Position numbers and translations under genes: made by a program. From Chitinophagaceae bacterium (lineage in GTDB: Bacteria > Bacteroidota > Bacteroidia > Chitinophagales > Chitinophagaceae): 64,000 nt of DNA. The notes under the pieces were generated by a model. That model did not search any database. It saw nothing but the letters and a program-made list of their open reading frames with translations, and was not told the origin of the DNA. Positions within the stretch are counted from its first letter, which is position 1, and every line of letters starts with the position of its first letter. This document shows positions 54,351 through 62,544 of the stretch, piece after piece. The stretch covers positions 1 through 64,000 of the forward strand of contig JADLCD010000149.1 in NCBI GenBank assembly GCA_020847395.1, in the 5' to 3' direction.

Positions 54351-54358
54351 CAAAAATA
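54351..54358 (-). promoter_or_regulatory. -7 promoter element TATTTTTG abutting glyA
   Basis: Reverse-strand exact match, followed by CGCC and the ATG. Initiation about 5 nt downstream would fall on the start codon. Confidence 0.6.
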
Positions 54359-54381
54359 GGGCAACATTCTTGAATTTTACT

Positions 54382-54434
54382 ATTTTCACATTTTAAAGCG
54401 GTTCACATTTCGAATCGTTTCACATTTTAAAGTA
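54382..54434. repeat. three imperfect copies of TTTCACATTTTAAAG
   Basis: Units near 54383, 54403 and 54418 have a period of 15-20 bp; the outer two share TTTCACATTTTAAAG exactly. They lie between glyA and the divergent nucleotidyltransferase gene. Confidence 0.7.
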
Positions 54435-54448
54435 ACTGCGGCGCATAC

Positions 54449-55441
54449 ATGAAAGCTATTATACCTGTAGCAGGAGCTGGAACCAAATTACGTCCACACA
54501 CATATACTCAACCAAAAGCATTAATACCGCTTGCTGGTAAAACGGTCTTAAGCATAATTGTAGATCAGCTGGCAGAGGCGGGTATAAAGGAGTTTATTTT
54601 TATTATAGGATATCTTGGGGATAAAATTCAGGATTATGTAAAAGAGCATTACCCTGATCTTACCTGCCATTTTTTGTTTCAAAATGAAAGGCAGGGACTG
54701 GGGCATGCAGTATATCTTGCAAAAGATATTGTTGGATCTGATGAAGTTTTTATTGCTTTGGGCGATACCATCTGTGAGTATGATGTAAAAGAAGTGATTG
54801 ATAGCAATGAATCGATGCTCGGCGTAAAAAAAGTAGATGACCCGAGAAATTTTGGCGTGGCAGAAATGGGTGATAATGGTTCTATTGCCAAAGTGGTGGA
54901 AAAACCGCAGATACCAAAATCCAATATGGCTTTGGTGGGATTATATAAAATAAAAGATACGGCGTTTCTTTTTTCATGCCTTGAAAAAATGATAAATGAA
55001 GGGGTGAACACAAAGAACGAATTTAATCTTACAGACGCGCTGGAGTGCATGATAAAAAGTGGCGTTCAGTTCAAATCATTTAAAGTACAAAACTGGTTTG
55101 ATTGCGGAAAAATTGATACGTTGCTGGAGAGTAACGCCATACTTATGAAAAAACTGGGTGGTAAAATTTCGCCGGAGCATATATTTGAAAATGTTATCAT
55201 CGTGCCACCGGTAAGTATTGCCAGGGGTTGTGAAATCAGTAATTCCATTATAGGCCCGAATGTAGCTATAGGAGAGGATGCGAAGATCACTTATTCCATA
55301 GTGCGTGATTCTATTATCGGCTCTTTCGCTAATTTATACGATGTTGTGCTGCACGATTCTTTGATCGGCAGTGATACGGAAATTAAAGGTGAAACACGGT
55401 CATTGAATATTGGTGATAACACGCAAATTGATCTTGGATAA
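54449..55441 (+). CDS. sugar nucleotidyltransferase (RmlA-like) with left-handed beta-helix
   Basis: A 330-residue protein. The N-terminal nucleotidyltransferase domain has IIPVAGAGTKLRPHTYTQPKALIPLAGK, FQNERQGLGHAVYLAKD, ALGDTICEYD and VEKPQIPKSNMALVGLY. The C-terminal hexapeptide repeats (ISNSIIGPNVAIGEDAKITYSIVRDSIIGS) form a left-handed beta-helix. It likely makes dTDP- or UDP-glucose-type sugar nucleotides for surface glycans; nucleotide preference is not resolved. Confidence 0.85.
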   Translation: MKAIIPVAGAGTKLRPHTYTQPKALIPLAGKTVLSIIVDQLAEAGIKEFIFIIGYLGDKIQDYVKEHYPDLTCHFLFQNERQGLGHAVYLAKDIVGSDEVFIALGDTICEYDVKEVIDSNESMLGVKKVDDPRNFGVAEMGDNGSIAKVVEKPQIPKSNMALVGLYKIKDTAFLFSCLEKMINEGVNTKNEFNLTDALECMIKSGVQFKSFKVQNWFDCGKIDTLLESNAILMKKLGGKISPEHIFENVIIVPPVSIARGCEISNSIIGPNVAIGEDAKITYSIVRDSIIGSFANLYDVVLHDSLIGSDTEIKGETRSLNIGDNTQIDLG

Positions 55442-55489
55442 TGGCGTGGAAGCAAGGCACAGGATAAAGATATGAATCGAATCCACACA

Positions 55490-55537
55490 GCCCCATCTCA
55501 AATCATAAATCTCAAATCATACATCTCAAATCATACA
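55490..55537. repeat. three near-copies of an ATCTCAAATCATA-type unit
   Basis: Words CTCAAATCATAAAT, CTCAAATCATACAT and CTCAAATCATACAC follow each other with a period of about 15 bp, starting near 55496. They lie just before the likely start of the nitronate monooxygenase. Confidence 0.75.
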
Positions 55538-55540
55538 CCT

Positions 55541-56488
55541 TTGTCCCGCATCACACAACTTTTTAATATTCCGTTTCCCATCATCCAGGCCGGAATGGTT
55601 TGGGCGAGTGGATGGAAACTGGCATCAGCCGTAAGCAATGCCGGCGGGCTGGGATTAATAGGCAGCGGTAGCATGTACCCTGAAATTTTGCGGGAACATA
55701 TCCGGAAATGTAAAGCAGCTACTGATAAGGTATTCGGTGTAAATCTGCCGCTGCTGTATCCGGATATTGACAAACATATAGCAATAATAATTGAAGAAAA
55801 GGTGTCGGTTGTTTTTACCTCTGCCGGAAATCCTGCTGCCTGGACGCCAATTTTAAAACAGCATAATATAAAAGTAGTGCATGTGGTAAGCAGCTCCAAA
55901 TTTGCAAAAAAAGCAGAGCAGGCAGGCTGTGATGCCGTGGTGGCAGAAGGTTTTGAGGCAGGCGGGCATAACGGTAGGGAAGAAACAACTACGCTTGTAC
56001 TTATTCCTGCAGTATGCAAGGCTGTTAGTATCCCGGTAATTGCGGCGGGAGGAATAGCTACAGGCAGGCAAATGCTTGCCGCTATGGTATTGGGTGCAGA
56101 AGGCGTGCAAATAGGCAGTCGCTTTGTAGCAAGTGAAGAAGCCTCATCTCATCCTAATTTTAAGCATGTAGTGATTAATGCAATAGAAGGCGATACCGTA
56201 TTATCAATGAAGCGCCTTATGCCTGTTCGGTTAATGAAAAACAAATTTTTTGAAGCTATCGCCAGGGCAGAAGCAGCCGGCGCCTCAACAGAAGAATTGA
56301 AAAATATTTTAGGGAAAGGACGGGCAAAAAAGGGAATGTTTGAAGGAGATTTGGATGAGGGCGAGCTGGAGATAGGCCAATCCAGCATATTAATTGAGGA
56401 TATCCTGCCGGCAGCAACCATCATCAATAATCTTTGTACAGAATTTGAGGAAGCACTTGCAGATACTGTAAAAAAGACATATTTTTAG
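55541..56488 (+). CDS. nitronate monooxygenase
   Basis: A 315-residue FMN TIM-barrel enzyme oxidising alkyl nitronates (former 2-nitropropane dioxygenase). Seen: FPIIQAGMVWASGWKLASAVSNAGGLGLIGSG, FGVNLPLLYP, VVAEGFEAGGHNGREE with the catalytic His, IPVIAAGGIATGRQMLAAMVLGAEGVQIGSRFVASEE. I choose the TTG at 55541 (SRITQLFNIPFPIIQ), which matches where relatives begin. The ATG at 55472 would make the protein start with the translated tandem repeat. Confidence 0.82.
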   Translation: MSRITQLFNIPFPIIQAGMVWASGWKLASAVSNAGGLGLIGSGSMYPEILREHIRKCKAATDKVFGVNLPLLYPDIDKHIAIIIEEKVSVVFTSAGNPAAWTPILKQHNIKVVHVVSSSKFAKKAEQAGCDAVVAEGFEAGGHNGREETTTLVLIPAVCKAVSIPVIAAGGIATGRQMLAAMVLGAEGVQIGSRFVASEEASSHPNFKHVVINAIEGDTVLSMKRLMPVRLMKNKFFEAIARAEAAGASTEELKNILGKGRAKKGMFEGDLDEGELEIGQSSILIEDILPAATIINNLCTEFEEALADTVKKTYF

Positions 56489-56492
56489 TATT

Positions 56493-56906
56493 ATGAAACC
56501 AGCATTTATTTTATCAGTTGTGATGTTACTTGCCTGCTTTGTTGCAAGTGCAAATACAAAAACCTGTACTAACCCGCCTGATAAAAATAATGTTGAAGTG
56601 CGTAAAATCAATGGCGTTGTGCTGGATATGGACAGCAAAAAACCACTAAAAGATGTGAATGTTACTGCCATTCTTCAATCCAAAAAAGAAAAAATAGTTA
56701 CTACTGATGTAAACGGTGGCTATACTATTATAATGCTTAAGCCAGGCACATACAGGCTTATATTTGAAAAAGAAGGATACAAAAAAGTAATTAAGGAAAA
56801 AGTGGAAGTTAAGGAAAACAGCCCGCTGCAGATAAATGTTGAGCTGCCGGAATATGTTCCTATCTCCGATCGCGGTCCTTCCGCATGGCATTTCTTTGAG
56901 TCTTGA
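56493..56906 (+). CDS. exported carboxypeptidase-regulatory-like domain protein
   Basis: A 137-residue protein: signal peptide (about 1-19), a short linker and one CarboxypepD_reg-like beta-sandwich (INGVVLDMDSKKPLKDVNVTAILQSKKEKIVTTDVNGGYTIIMLKPGTYRLIFEKEGYKKVIKEKVEVKENS), then a brief tail. Such single domains are probably periplasmic or surface binding modules. It starts 4 nt after the nitronate monooxygenase stop. Confidence 0.78.
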   Translation: MKPAFILSVVMLLACFVASANTKTCTNPPDKNNVEVRKINGVVLDMDSKKPLKDVNVTAILQSKKEKIVTTDVNGGYTIIMLKPGTYRLIFEKEGYKKVIKEKVEVKENSPLQINVELPEYVPISDRGPSAWHFFES

Positions 56907-57086
56907 TTTTTTACAGAAGATTTTATTACCTATTCTTCCGTGATCACTGTCATACCATATATTAAGATTTTATTGGCACAGGCTTATTATATCTGAACAG
57001 ATAAAACATTATCTTCATAACCTGCTTTCGTTGCCAAGCCTGAAAGCAAGATTTATTTTCGTTCCAATTTATTTAAAGAATCAAAT

Positions 57087-57698
57087 ATGAAAACTGGTTT
57101 TACTTTTTTGCTATTGTTTTTTTCGATTGTTGTTTTTGCCCAGCCTACCGTAAGAGAGCAATTTGAAAAAATAAAAACACAACAGGATGCTCAAAAATTT
57201 ATAGATGCAAATGCTCCGCTAAAACCTGTATTAATGCATCTTACATTAGGTAAGGATTCAACACTTATCGATAAAAGATTGTTGAAACAAAATAAAGGAG
57301 ATATATTTTCTGTAGGTTATGTTACTTATCTTGTTCTTGACGGAACAGAATCTGTAAATTATCGTGCACAATATATTTTTCTTGATGGAGGTTCATTAAC
57401 AGCTTCTGAAATTGATAATCTGAAAAAAGTTATTACACAAAAAATATCAGCCGGGGAAGCACTTGATAAACTTTCTGATCAATATACAATGGATGGCAAT
57501 TCTACCAAAGGCGATACTGGTTGGTTTTTTGGTGAAGAAATGATGCCAAAGGAATTTCAGGAGGCGGTTAAAGATCATAAAAAAGGTGATATGTTTTTTG
57601 TGGATGTACCTGAAAAGGATTGGCATTATATAGTGGTAAAAACTTACGACGATGAGGTTAAAAAAGAAATAACCGTATTAAGAGCTAACGGAAGGTAA
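57087..57698 (+). CDS. PpiC-type peptidyl-prolyl isomerase, exported
   Basis: A 203-residue protein with signal peptide (TGFTFLLLFFSIVVFAQ). The C-terminal half resembles a parvulin domain: YRAQYIFLDGGSLTASEIDNL, ISAGEALDKLSDQYTMDGNSTKGDTGWFFGEEMMPKEFQEAVKDHKKGDMFFVDVPEKDWHYIVVK, matching the GxLGW and F.A.......G.......T..G.HII pattern in degraded form. Possible periplasmic folding helper; catalytic residues are not all conserved, so activity is uncertain. Confidence 0.7.
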   Translation: MKTGFTFLLLFFSIVVFAQPTVREQFEKIKTQQDAQKFIDANAPLKPVLMHLTLGKDSTLIDKRLLKQNKGDIFSVGYVTYLVLDGTESVNYRAQYIFLDGGSLTASEIDNLKKVITQKISAGEALDKLSDQYTMDGNSTKGDTGWFFGEEMMPKEFQEAVKDHKKGDMFFVDVPEKDWHYIVVKTYDDEVKKEITVLRANGR

Positions 57699-57796
57699 GT
57701 ATATAAAATTACCACGCGGCTCTCGTAAATACCCGGGTTTTTATAAAGTACAGGTAAATATTTTCCCAGATGCCTGAAAGGGTACCTGATTAGAAT

Positions 57797-58024
57797 TTAT
57801 GCAGGCTGGGTATAGGTAGACAGCGACTCCTTATCTTCCACACACCTGAACTTGTGCATAAAATTATAGCTGATATACCTTGTTTCTTCAACGTACATCC
57901 CATCCAGGCGGTAAAGAATATATTTAAAGAGTTCGCTTTGTTTTTCACCGATGTATACGGCTTTTTCCCAGATGAGCTCCATCTGTTGCAATTCGTTCAG
58001 TAGTATAAAATGTGTAGGGTTCAT
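57797..58024 (-). CDS. small conserved hypothetical protein, 75 residues
   Basis: A 75-residue soluble protein, MNPTHFILLNELQQMELIWE at the start, then aromatic-rich segments (AVYIGEKQSELFKYILYRLDGMYVEETRY). Composition and codon use are protein-like and I have the impression of homologues in related genomes, but no function is known. Faces the PpiC gene. Confidence 0.6.
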   Translation of the reverse strand: MNPTHFILLNELQQMELIWEKAVYIGEKQSELFKYILYRLDGMYVEETRYISYNFMHKFRCVEDKESLSTYTQPA

Positions 58025-58147
58025 AATTGTTAAAGTACAATAAATTCTTTTTCACAGATTAACTTTTTATTCACATCTCTATATTTTTTTGAATTTTTCG
58101 ATTAATGGAAGGGCTAAGAAACGGAGCCGGGAATGGGAATGATTTGC

Positions 58148-58177
58148 AAAAAAAAGCCCGGATTAAAAAATCCAGGC
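58148..58177 (-). terminator. intrinsic terminator of the mlaEFD operon
   Basis: Reverse strand: GCCTGGATT (58177-58169), loop TTTT, AATCCGGGC (58164-58156), nine pairs with one G-U, then eight T. It lies about 155 nt past the mlaD stop. Confidence 0.82.
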
Positions 58178-58332
58178 GACCTACCTTATCCTGTGAAATT
58201 AAAAATTTATATTAGTTATTACTGTTATAATATAATTAGGTGTTGCTAAAGTAGAAATACTTTGCATTACAGTTTCTCCCCCAAATGAGTGATTTGTCAA
58301 AAAATTTCAGGAAAAATTAATACAGGTGCCTG

Positions 58333-59334
58333 CTATTGATTGGCTTTTATACTATCCTCTGCAGCCTTTGCTTCTCTTTTGGCTTTTTTCCTGAAGAACC
58401 CGCGCAACAAAAAATTATGTTGCAATGCTTCCAGGTCTTCATCAAGTTTTTTGCTGACGCTGTTTAGGTTTTCGAGTGTGGCTTTCAGATTATTGGCAGT
58501 TTTTTCATCGCGAAGCAATACGCCCACTATATTACCGCTGTCGCCTAATGCACGCGAAGCGTCTTTAATATTATCGCTTAAAGCAACAATGGCTTCAGAA
58601 GCCATATGAATCTGGTTGGACGTTTCTCTAAGGTTAGGAATGATAGTTGTATCGCTTACTAAATCTGACGCCAGCGTGCCGGGTGTTTGAAGCCTGGCAC
58701 TATAAGCCGCAATACCGCTTGTTAATTTTTCGCTGTTGTTCACTGCTCTTTTCAAAGTGGCAATTACGCTGTTTAATTCGTTATACATGGTACGCTCATT
58801 CAATAAAGCGGCTACCGTGCCCTGTCCATCTACCAGTTGTTTGCTCACCGCTTTAATATTGCGGGTAATGTCAATCAGGTTCATATTGCTTTCCTGCAAT
58901 GTGGCAAACATATCATCTGTGCTCGTGGTTTTTTCCACCGCTAAATTTTCTCCCCCTTCTATAGCAGGCGCTTTCTGTGTTCCACCATATATCACAATAA
59001 TTTTATTGCCAATCAAGCCATCAGAACCGATTTTCGCCTTAGCGTCTGTACGAATAAATTCTCTTGCCTTCTCTTCTATATGAAGCGTAACCTTAACCTG
59101 CGAATTATTATAGAATGCTATTTTCTTTACAATACCGATTTTTACGCCGGAGAACCAGATATTATTTCCCTGCTGCAAGCCACTCACATCATCAAAAACA
59201 GCAAAAACATTTATTGATTTTACAAAGGTTTTCTGCTGTCCACCCAGTGTAAATATGCCAACAATAAATATAACGATGCCTATAGTTACAAATATTCCCG
59301 TAATAACAGCATTCCTGTTTTTCTGTGTTTCCAT
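58333..59334 (-). CDS. mlaD: MlaD-like MCE-domain protein
   Basis: A 333-residue protein with one N-terminal membrane anchor (about 10-30) and an MCE domain (INVFAVFDDVSGLQQGNNIWFSGVKIGIVKKIAFY ... IGSDGLIGNKIIVIYGG). A long helical tail follows (about 130-310), longer than in E. coli MlaD. It binds lipid at the periplasmic side of an inner-membrane ABC complex. Its ATG overlaps the last base of the mlaF stop by one nucleotide (TAATG). Confidence 0.85.
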   Translation of the reverse strand: METQKNRNAVITGIFVTIGIVIFIVGIFTLGGQQKTFVKSINVFAVFDDVSGLQQGNNIWFSGVKIGIVKKIAFYNNSQVKVTLHIEEKAREFIRTDAKAKIGSDGLIGNKIIVIYGGTQKAPAIEGGENLAVEKTTSTDDMFATLQESNMNLIDITRNIKAVSKQLVDGQGTVAALLNERTMYNELNSVIATLKRAVNNSEKLTSGIAAYSARLQTPGTLASDLVSDTTIIPNLRETSNQIHMASEAIVALSDNIKDASRALGDSGNIVGVLLRDEKTANNLKATLENLNSVSKKLDEDLEALQHNFLLRGFFRKKAKREAKAAEDSIKANQ

Positions 59335-60110
59335 TATTCTATAAAATTATATTCGTAAAAACTGCTTATTCTTTCGTCTTTAACAGAGAAAACTTCTTCA
59401 AAACTTCCTGTCTGCACAAAATTGCCATCCAATAATATTGCCACCCTGTCGCCTGTTGCTTTTGCGCAGGTAAGGTCGTGGGTGATGATGATGGAAGATG
59501 TATTATACCGCTCCTGCACTTCATTAATAAGGCTATTTATCTCCACACTTGTAATCGGGTCCAGCCCCGCGGTTGGTTCATCATACAACATAATTGACGG
59601 GCGCATAATCAGCGTTCGTGCAATGCCAATTCTTTTACGTTGGCCACCCGATAATTCTGACGGAAACTGGTTGATGGTTTGTTTTAAACCAACAGCATCC
59701 AATGCTTCTTCAACATCTGTATTTATTTCTGCTTTTGTGAGATTTCTTGAATTACGCAATAGCGGAAATTCAAGATTCTCCTTAACGGTCATGCTATCAT
59801 ACAAAGCACTATTTTGAAAAGAAAAGCCGATCTTCAATCTTAACTGCAATAATTCTTTGTCGTTAAGTGCTGCAACATCCTGGTCTAATACTATCACGCT
59901 ACCGCTATCAGGCTTAAGCAGGCCAACAATAATTTTTATCAATACGGATTTACCGGTACCCGACCTTCCCAATACCACCACATTTTCTCCTTTATATACA
60001 TCAAGGTTCACTCCTTTCAATACGGTATTTGTACCGAAAGATTTATGCAGATTGCGGATTACAATATCCGCATGCTTATCTTCTATAGTATATCTTGTTT
60101 TTTTGTGCAT
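59334..60110 (-). CDS. mlaF: MlaF-like ABC ATP-binding protein
   Basis: A 258-residue ATPase: Walker A LGRSGTGKSV (Ser for Thr near the end, usual in this family), signature LSGGQRKRIGIARTL, Walker B IMLYDEPTAGLDP, H-loop ITHDL. VIRNLHKSFGTNTVLKGVNLDVYKGENVV opens the domain. It powers the phospholipid transport complex with MlaE and MlaD, located 5 nt after mlaE. Confidence 0.9.
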   Translation of the reverse strand: MHKKTRYTIEDKHADIVIRNLHKSFGTNTVLKGVNLDVYKGENVVVLGRSGTGKSVLIKIIVGLLKPDSGSVIVLDQDVAALNDKELLQLRLKIGFSFQNSALYDSMTVKENLEFPLLRNSRNLTKAEINTDVEEALDAVGLKQTINQFPSELSGGQRKRIGIARTLIMRPSIMLYDEPTAGLDPITSVEINSLINEVQERYNTSSIIITHDLTCAKATGDRVAILLDGNFVQTGSFEEVFSVKDERISSFYEYNFIE

Positions 60111-60115
60111 ATAAA

Positions 60116-60898
60116 TTACCTGAACCAGTTTGTAATTTGTACCGCAATTATCTCCTCTATAAAAACAACAAACATAGAAGTTACTACTGCGAAATTCGCT
60201 GCGCGTCCTACGCCCTGAGTTCCCTGCGTTGCATTATAACCCTGGTAGCAACCTATTATACCAATGCTGAATCCAAAAACAATTGTTTTTATTAAAGAAG
60301 AAAAAAAATCAAGGAAAGATATTTTTTCCAGTGCTTTTATAAAGAACGCAGTAAAACTTGTGTCCTCATTGGAGAGTATGTTAAGATATGCGCCTACCAT
60401 GCTGATAAAGGCCATATAAAACATTAATACCGGCAGCATTAAACTTGTTGCCAGCACACGACTTACTACAAGAAATTTAAAAGGATTGGTAGCAGAAACT
60501 TCCATGGCGTCTATCTGTTCTGTTACCCGCATGGAGCCTAATTCAGCGCCGATATTTGAACCCACCTTACCGGCAGCAATCAGTGCCGTTACTAATGGCG
60601 CCAACGCCCTGAAAATAGCAATAGCCACAAGCGATGGCAGCCACGATGTAGCGCCGAACTCAGCAAGCGAAGGCCGCGATTGCTTGGTAAACACTATACC
60701 TATCACAAAACTGGTTACAGATATAAGCGGTAAAGATTTCCAGCCTACCATATAACACTGACGGATGATTTCTCTCCATTCATAGGGTGGTCCCAGTTGC
60801 CTGAAAAACCTGCCTATAAAATTCATAATCGCATATACATCGCTGAAAAAGTCATCGAGTTTTTTGGAAACTATGTACGTACGTGGGTTTGACTTCAT
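60116..60898 (-). CDS. mlaE: MlaE-like ABC permease
   Basis: A 260-residue permease with about five helices and the MlaE/DUF140 motifs VTSFVIGIVFTKQSRPSLAEFGATSWLPSLVAIAIFRALAPLVTALIAAGKVGSNIGAELGSMRVTEQIDAMEVSATNPFKFLVVSR. It opens the mlaE-mlaF-mlaD operon that shuttles phospholipids between inner and outer membrane to keep the outer leaflet asymmetric. MlaC and MlaB are not adjacent. Confidence 0.9.
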   Translation of the reverse strand: MKSNPRTYIVSKKLDDFFSDVYAIMNFIGRFFRQLGPPYEWREIIRQCYMVGWKSLPLISVTSFVIGIVFTKQSRPSLAEFGATSWLPSLVAIAIFRALAPLVTALIAAGKVGSNIGAELGSMRVTEQIDAMEVSATNPFKFLVVSRVLATSLMLPVLMFYMAFISMVGAYLNILSNEDTSFTAFFIKALEKISFLDFFSSLIKTIVFGFSIGIIGCYQGYNATQGTQGVGRAANFAVVTSMFVVFIEEIIAVQITNWFR

Positions 60899-61164
60899 AA
60901 ATGATTACCTTCATTGAGTCTAAAAGTGTTCCGTAAATTTTAAACAGGCAATTATCAAAAAAAGGGGGATTTTTTTCCCCATATTGTCATGCAATATTAA
61001 TATTTTGAAGTGGTAAGTGTTGTTGAATAAATAATGATTATACTATTCGCTATCGATTAATGCCTTCACCTGCCGGAGCATTGAGTACAATGAAAATTTA
61101 AAATGTACTGCCTGATGCAATAGCAATGTGATGATAAAAAATAAACCAATATTAATTTGAGCAT

Positions 61165-61944
61165 ATGCAAAAAATAATTTTTTATAGTGTAATAATATTT
61201 TTGACCGCTTGTTCTTCACAAAAAAAATTACATAAATCAACATTAGCCTGGGAAGAAAATTTTGAACAGAAAAATGCTTTTGATACTACGCGTTGGTCTA
61301 AAATACCGAGAGGTAATGCGGAATGGCAAAAATATATGAGCGATTTTGACTCATGTTATGCTATGCGTAACGGAAAGATGATTTTGCGTGGTATAATAAA
61401 TAACAGCCTGCCGAATGATACCGCCAGATATTTAACAGGTGGCATATACACGAAAGACAAGGTTGGTTTTGGTTTAGGGCGGCTTGAAATACACGCAAAA
61501 CTGAATGGCGCCAGAGGGGCATGGCCGGCTTTCTGGCTGTTATCACAGGGCATGGGTTGGCCGGATGGTGGTGAAATTGACATTATGGAAAGATTGAATT
61601 TTGATAGCATCGCTTACCAGACCGTGCACTCACATTATACTTATACACTTAAAATAAAAGAACCCAAACAAGGCTCAACCGGCCCGATAAACCCACATGA
61701 TTTTAATACCTATGCAGTGGAATTGCATCGCGATAGTTTGGTATTCTTTATAAATAATAAAAGAACTTTTGCTTACCCGCGCATTCAAACAGATAAGGAA
61801 GGGCAATATCCCTTTGATAAATATAAATATTACCTGCTGCTGGATATGCAGCTTGGTGGCAGTTGGGTAGGAAAAATTGACCCTGCTGATTTACCTGTTG
61901 AAATGGAAATTGACTGGGTGAGGTTTTATGAATTTAAGCAATAA
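61165..61944 (+). CDS. GH16 family lipoprotein, laminarinase-like
   Basis: A 259-residue predicted lipoprotein (lipobox LTAC, Cys16). The GH16 catalytic motif is GGEIDIME, with nucleophile Glu137, Asp139 and acid/base Glu142. Supporting strands are YLTGGIYTKDKVGFGLGRLEIHAKLNGARGAWPAFWLL and MEIDWVRFYE at the end. GH16 enzymes cut beta-1,3/1,4-glucans or galactans; the target is not resolved. First of three tightly packed genes. Confidence 0.88.
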   Translation: MQKIIFYSVIIFLTACSSQKKLHKSTLAWEENFEQKNAFDTTRWSKIPRGNAEWQKYMSDFDSCYAMRNGKMILRGIINNSLPNDTARYLTGGIYTKDKVGFGLGRLEIHAKLNGARGAWPAFWLLSQGMGWPDGGEIDIMERLNFDSIAYQTVHSHYTYTLKIKEPKQGSTGPINPHDFNTYAVELHRDSLVFFINNKRTFAYPRIQTDKEGQYPFDKYKYYLLLDMQLGGSWVGKIDPADLPVEMEIDWVRFYEFKQ

Positions 61945-61947
61945 ATT

Positions 61948-62538
61948 ATGTTTACTAAAATATTTACAGGCTTGTTTATACTGCTCGTTAGTATTGCCTG
62001 CAACAGCAATAGGAAAAAAGTAACCCCTACTGTTTTGGAGAACAAAAAAATTAATATTGAGCAGGCTGTAAAGCGTGGAGAAGAAGATATACTGGAAGGA
62101 CTATATCGTGAGATTGCCGATACAACAGAAGTATTGAAAAACTTTGAATCAGCCTTGCAGGAATTATATAAAAGTAAAAATGATTCTCTTGCTCCTTTCA
62201 GCACTTTCGATAATCAAAACGGTAATTATTACAAATCGGCAGAAGCTCATACAAAACAAATTGCCGATAGCATTTTACGAACAAATATCAGCATGCTCAT
62301 ATCATCAGGTATAAAAAGATATGATTCTGCAACCAACAGGCACGACAGTCTTGTAAAAAACATTTTACTCAAAGAAACAACCTTAAAAGATTTACATAAC
62401 GCTTTGAAAATAGTATACACATTGCCAGTAATAGAAAAATACCAACAGAACAACCTGCCTGGTGCAGAACCATTAGAAGGATTTTCAACAAGACAAAGTG
62501 AAATAATAAAACTGGCTGATACGCTGATAAAGAAATGA
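61948..62538 (+). CDS. hypothetical helical lipoprotein
   Basis: A 196-residue predicted lipoprotein (lipobox VSIAC, Cys18), otherwise charged and helical, with no recognised domain. It starts 3 nt after the GH16 stop and ends 6 nt before the amidase start, so it belongs to the same operon. Function unknown; helical extracytoplasmic lipoprotein of possible structural role. Confidence 0.65.
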   Translation: MFTKIFTGLFILLVSIACNSNRKKVTPTVLENKKINIEQAVKRGEEDILEGLYREIADTTEVLKNFESALQELYKSKNDSLAPFSTFDNQNGNYYKSAEAHTKQIADSILRTNISMLISSGIKRYDSATNRHDSLVKNILLKETTLKDLHNALKIVYTLPVIEKYQQNNLPGAEPLEGFSTRQSEIIKLADTLIKK

Positions 62539-62544
62539 TGCAAT

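Noticed and set aside
55531..56019. 162-codon reverse frame
   Set aside because: Antisense shadow of the nitronate monooxygenase gene.
60965..60980. GGGGA-T6-TCCCC hairpin upstream of mlaE as a terminator
   Set aside because: Very short stem with an all-T loop and no T-run after it; may be chance.
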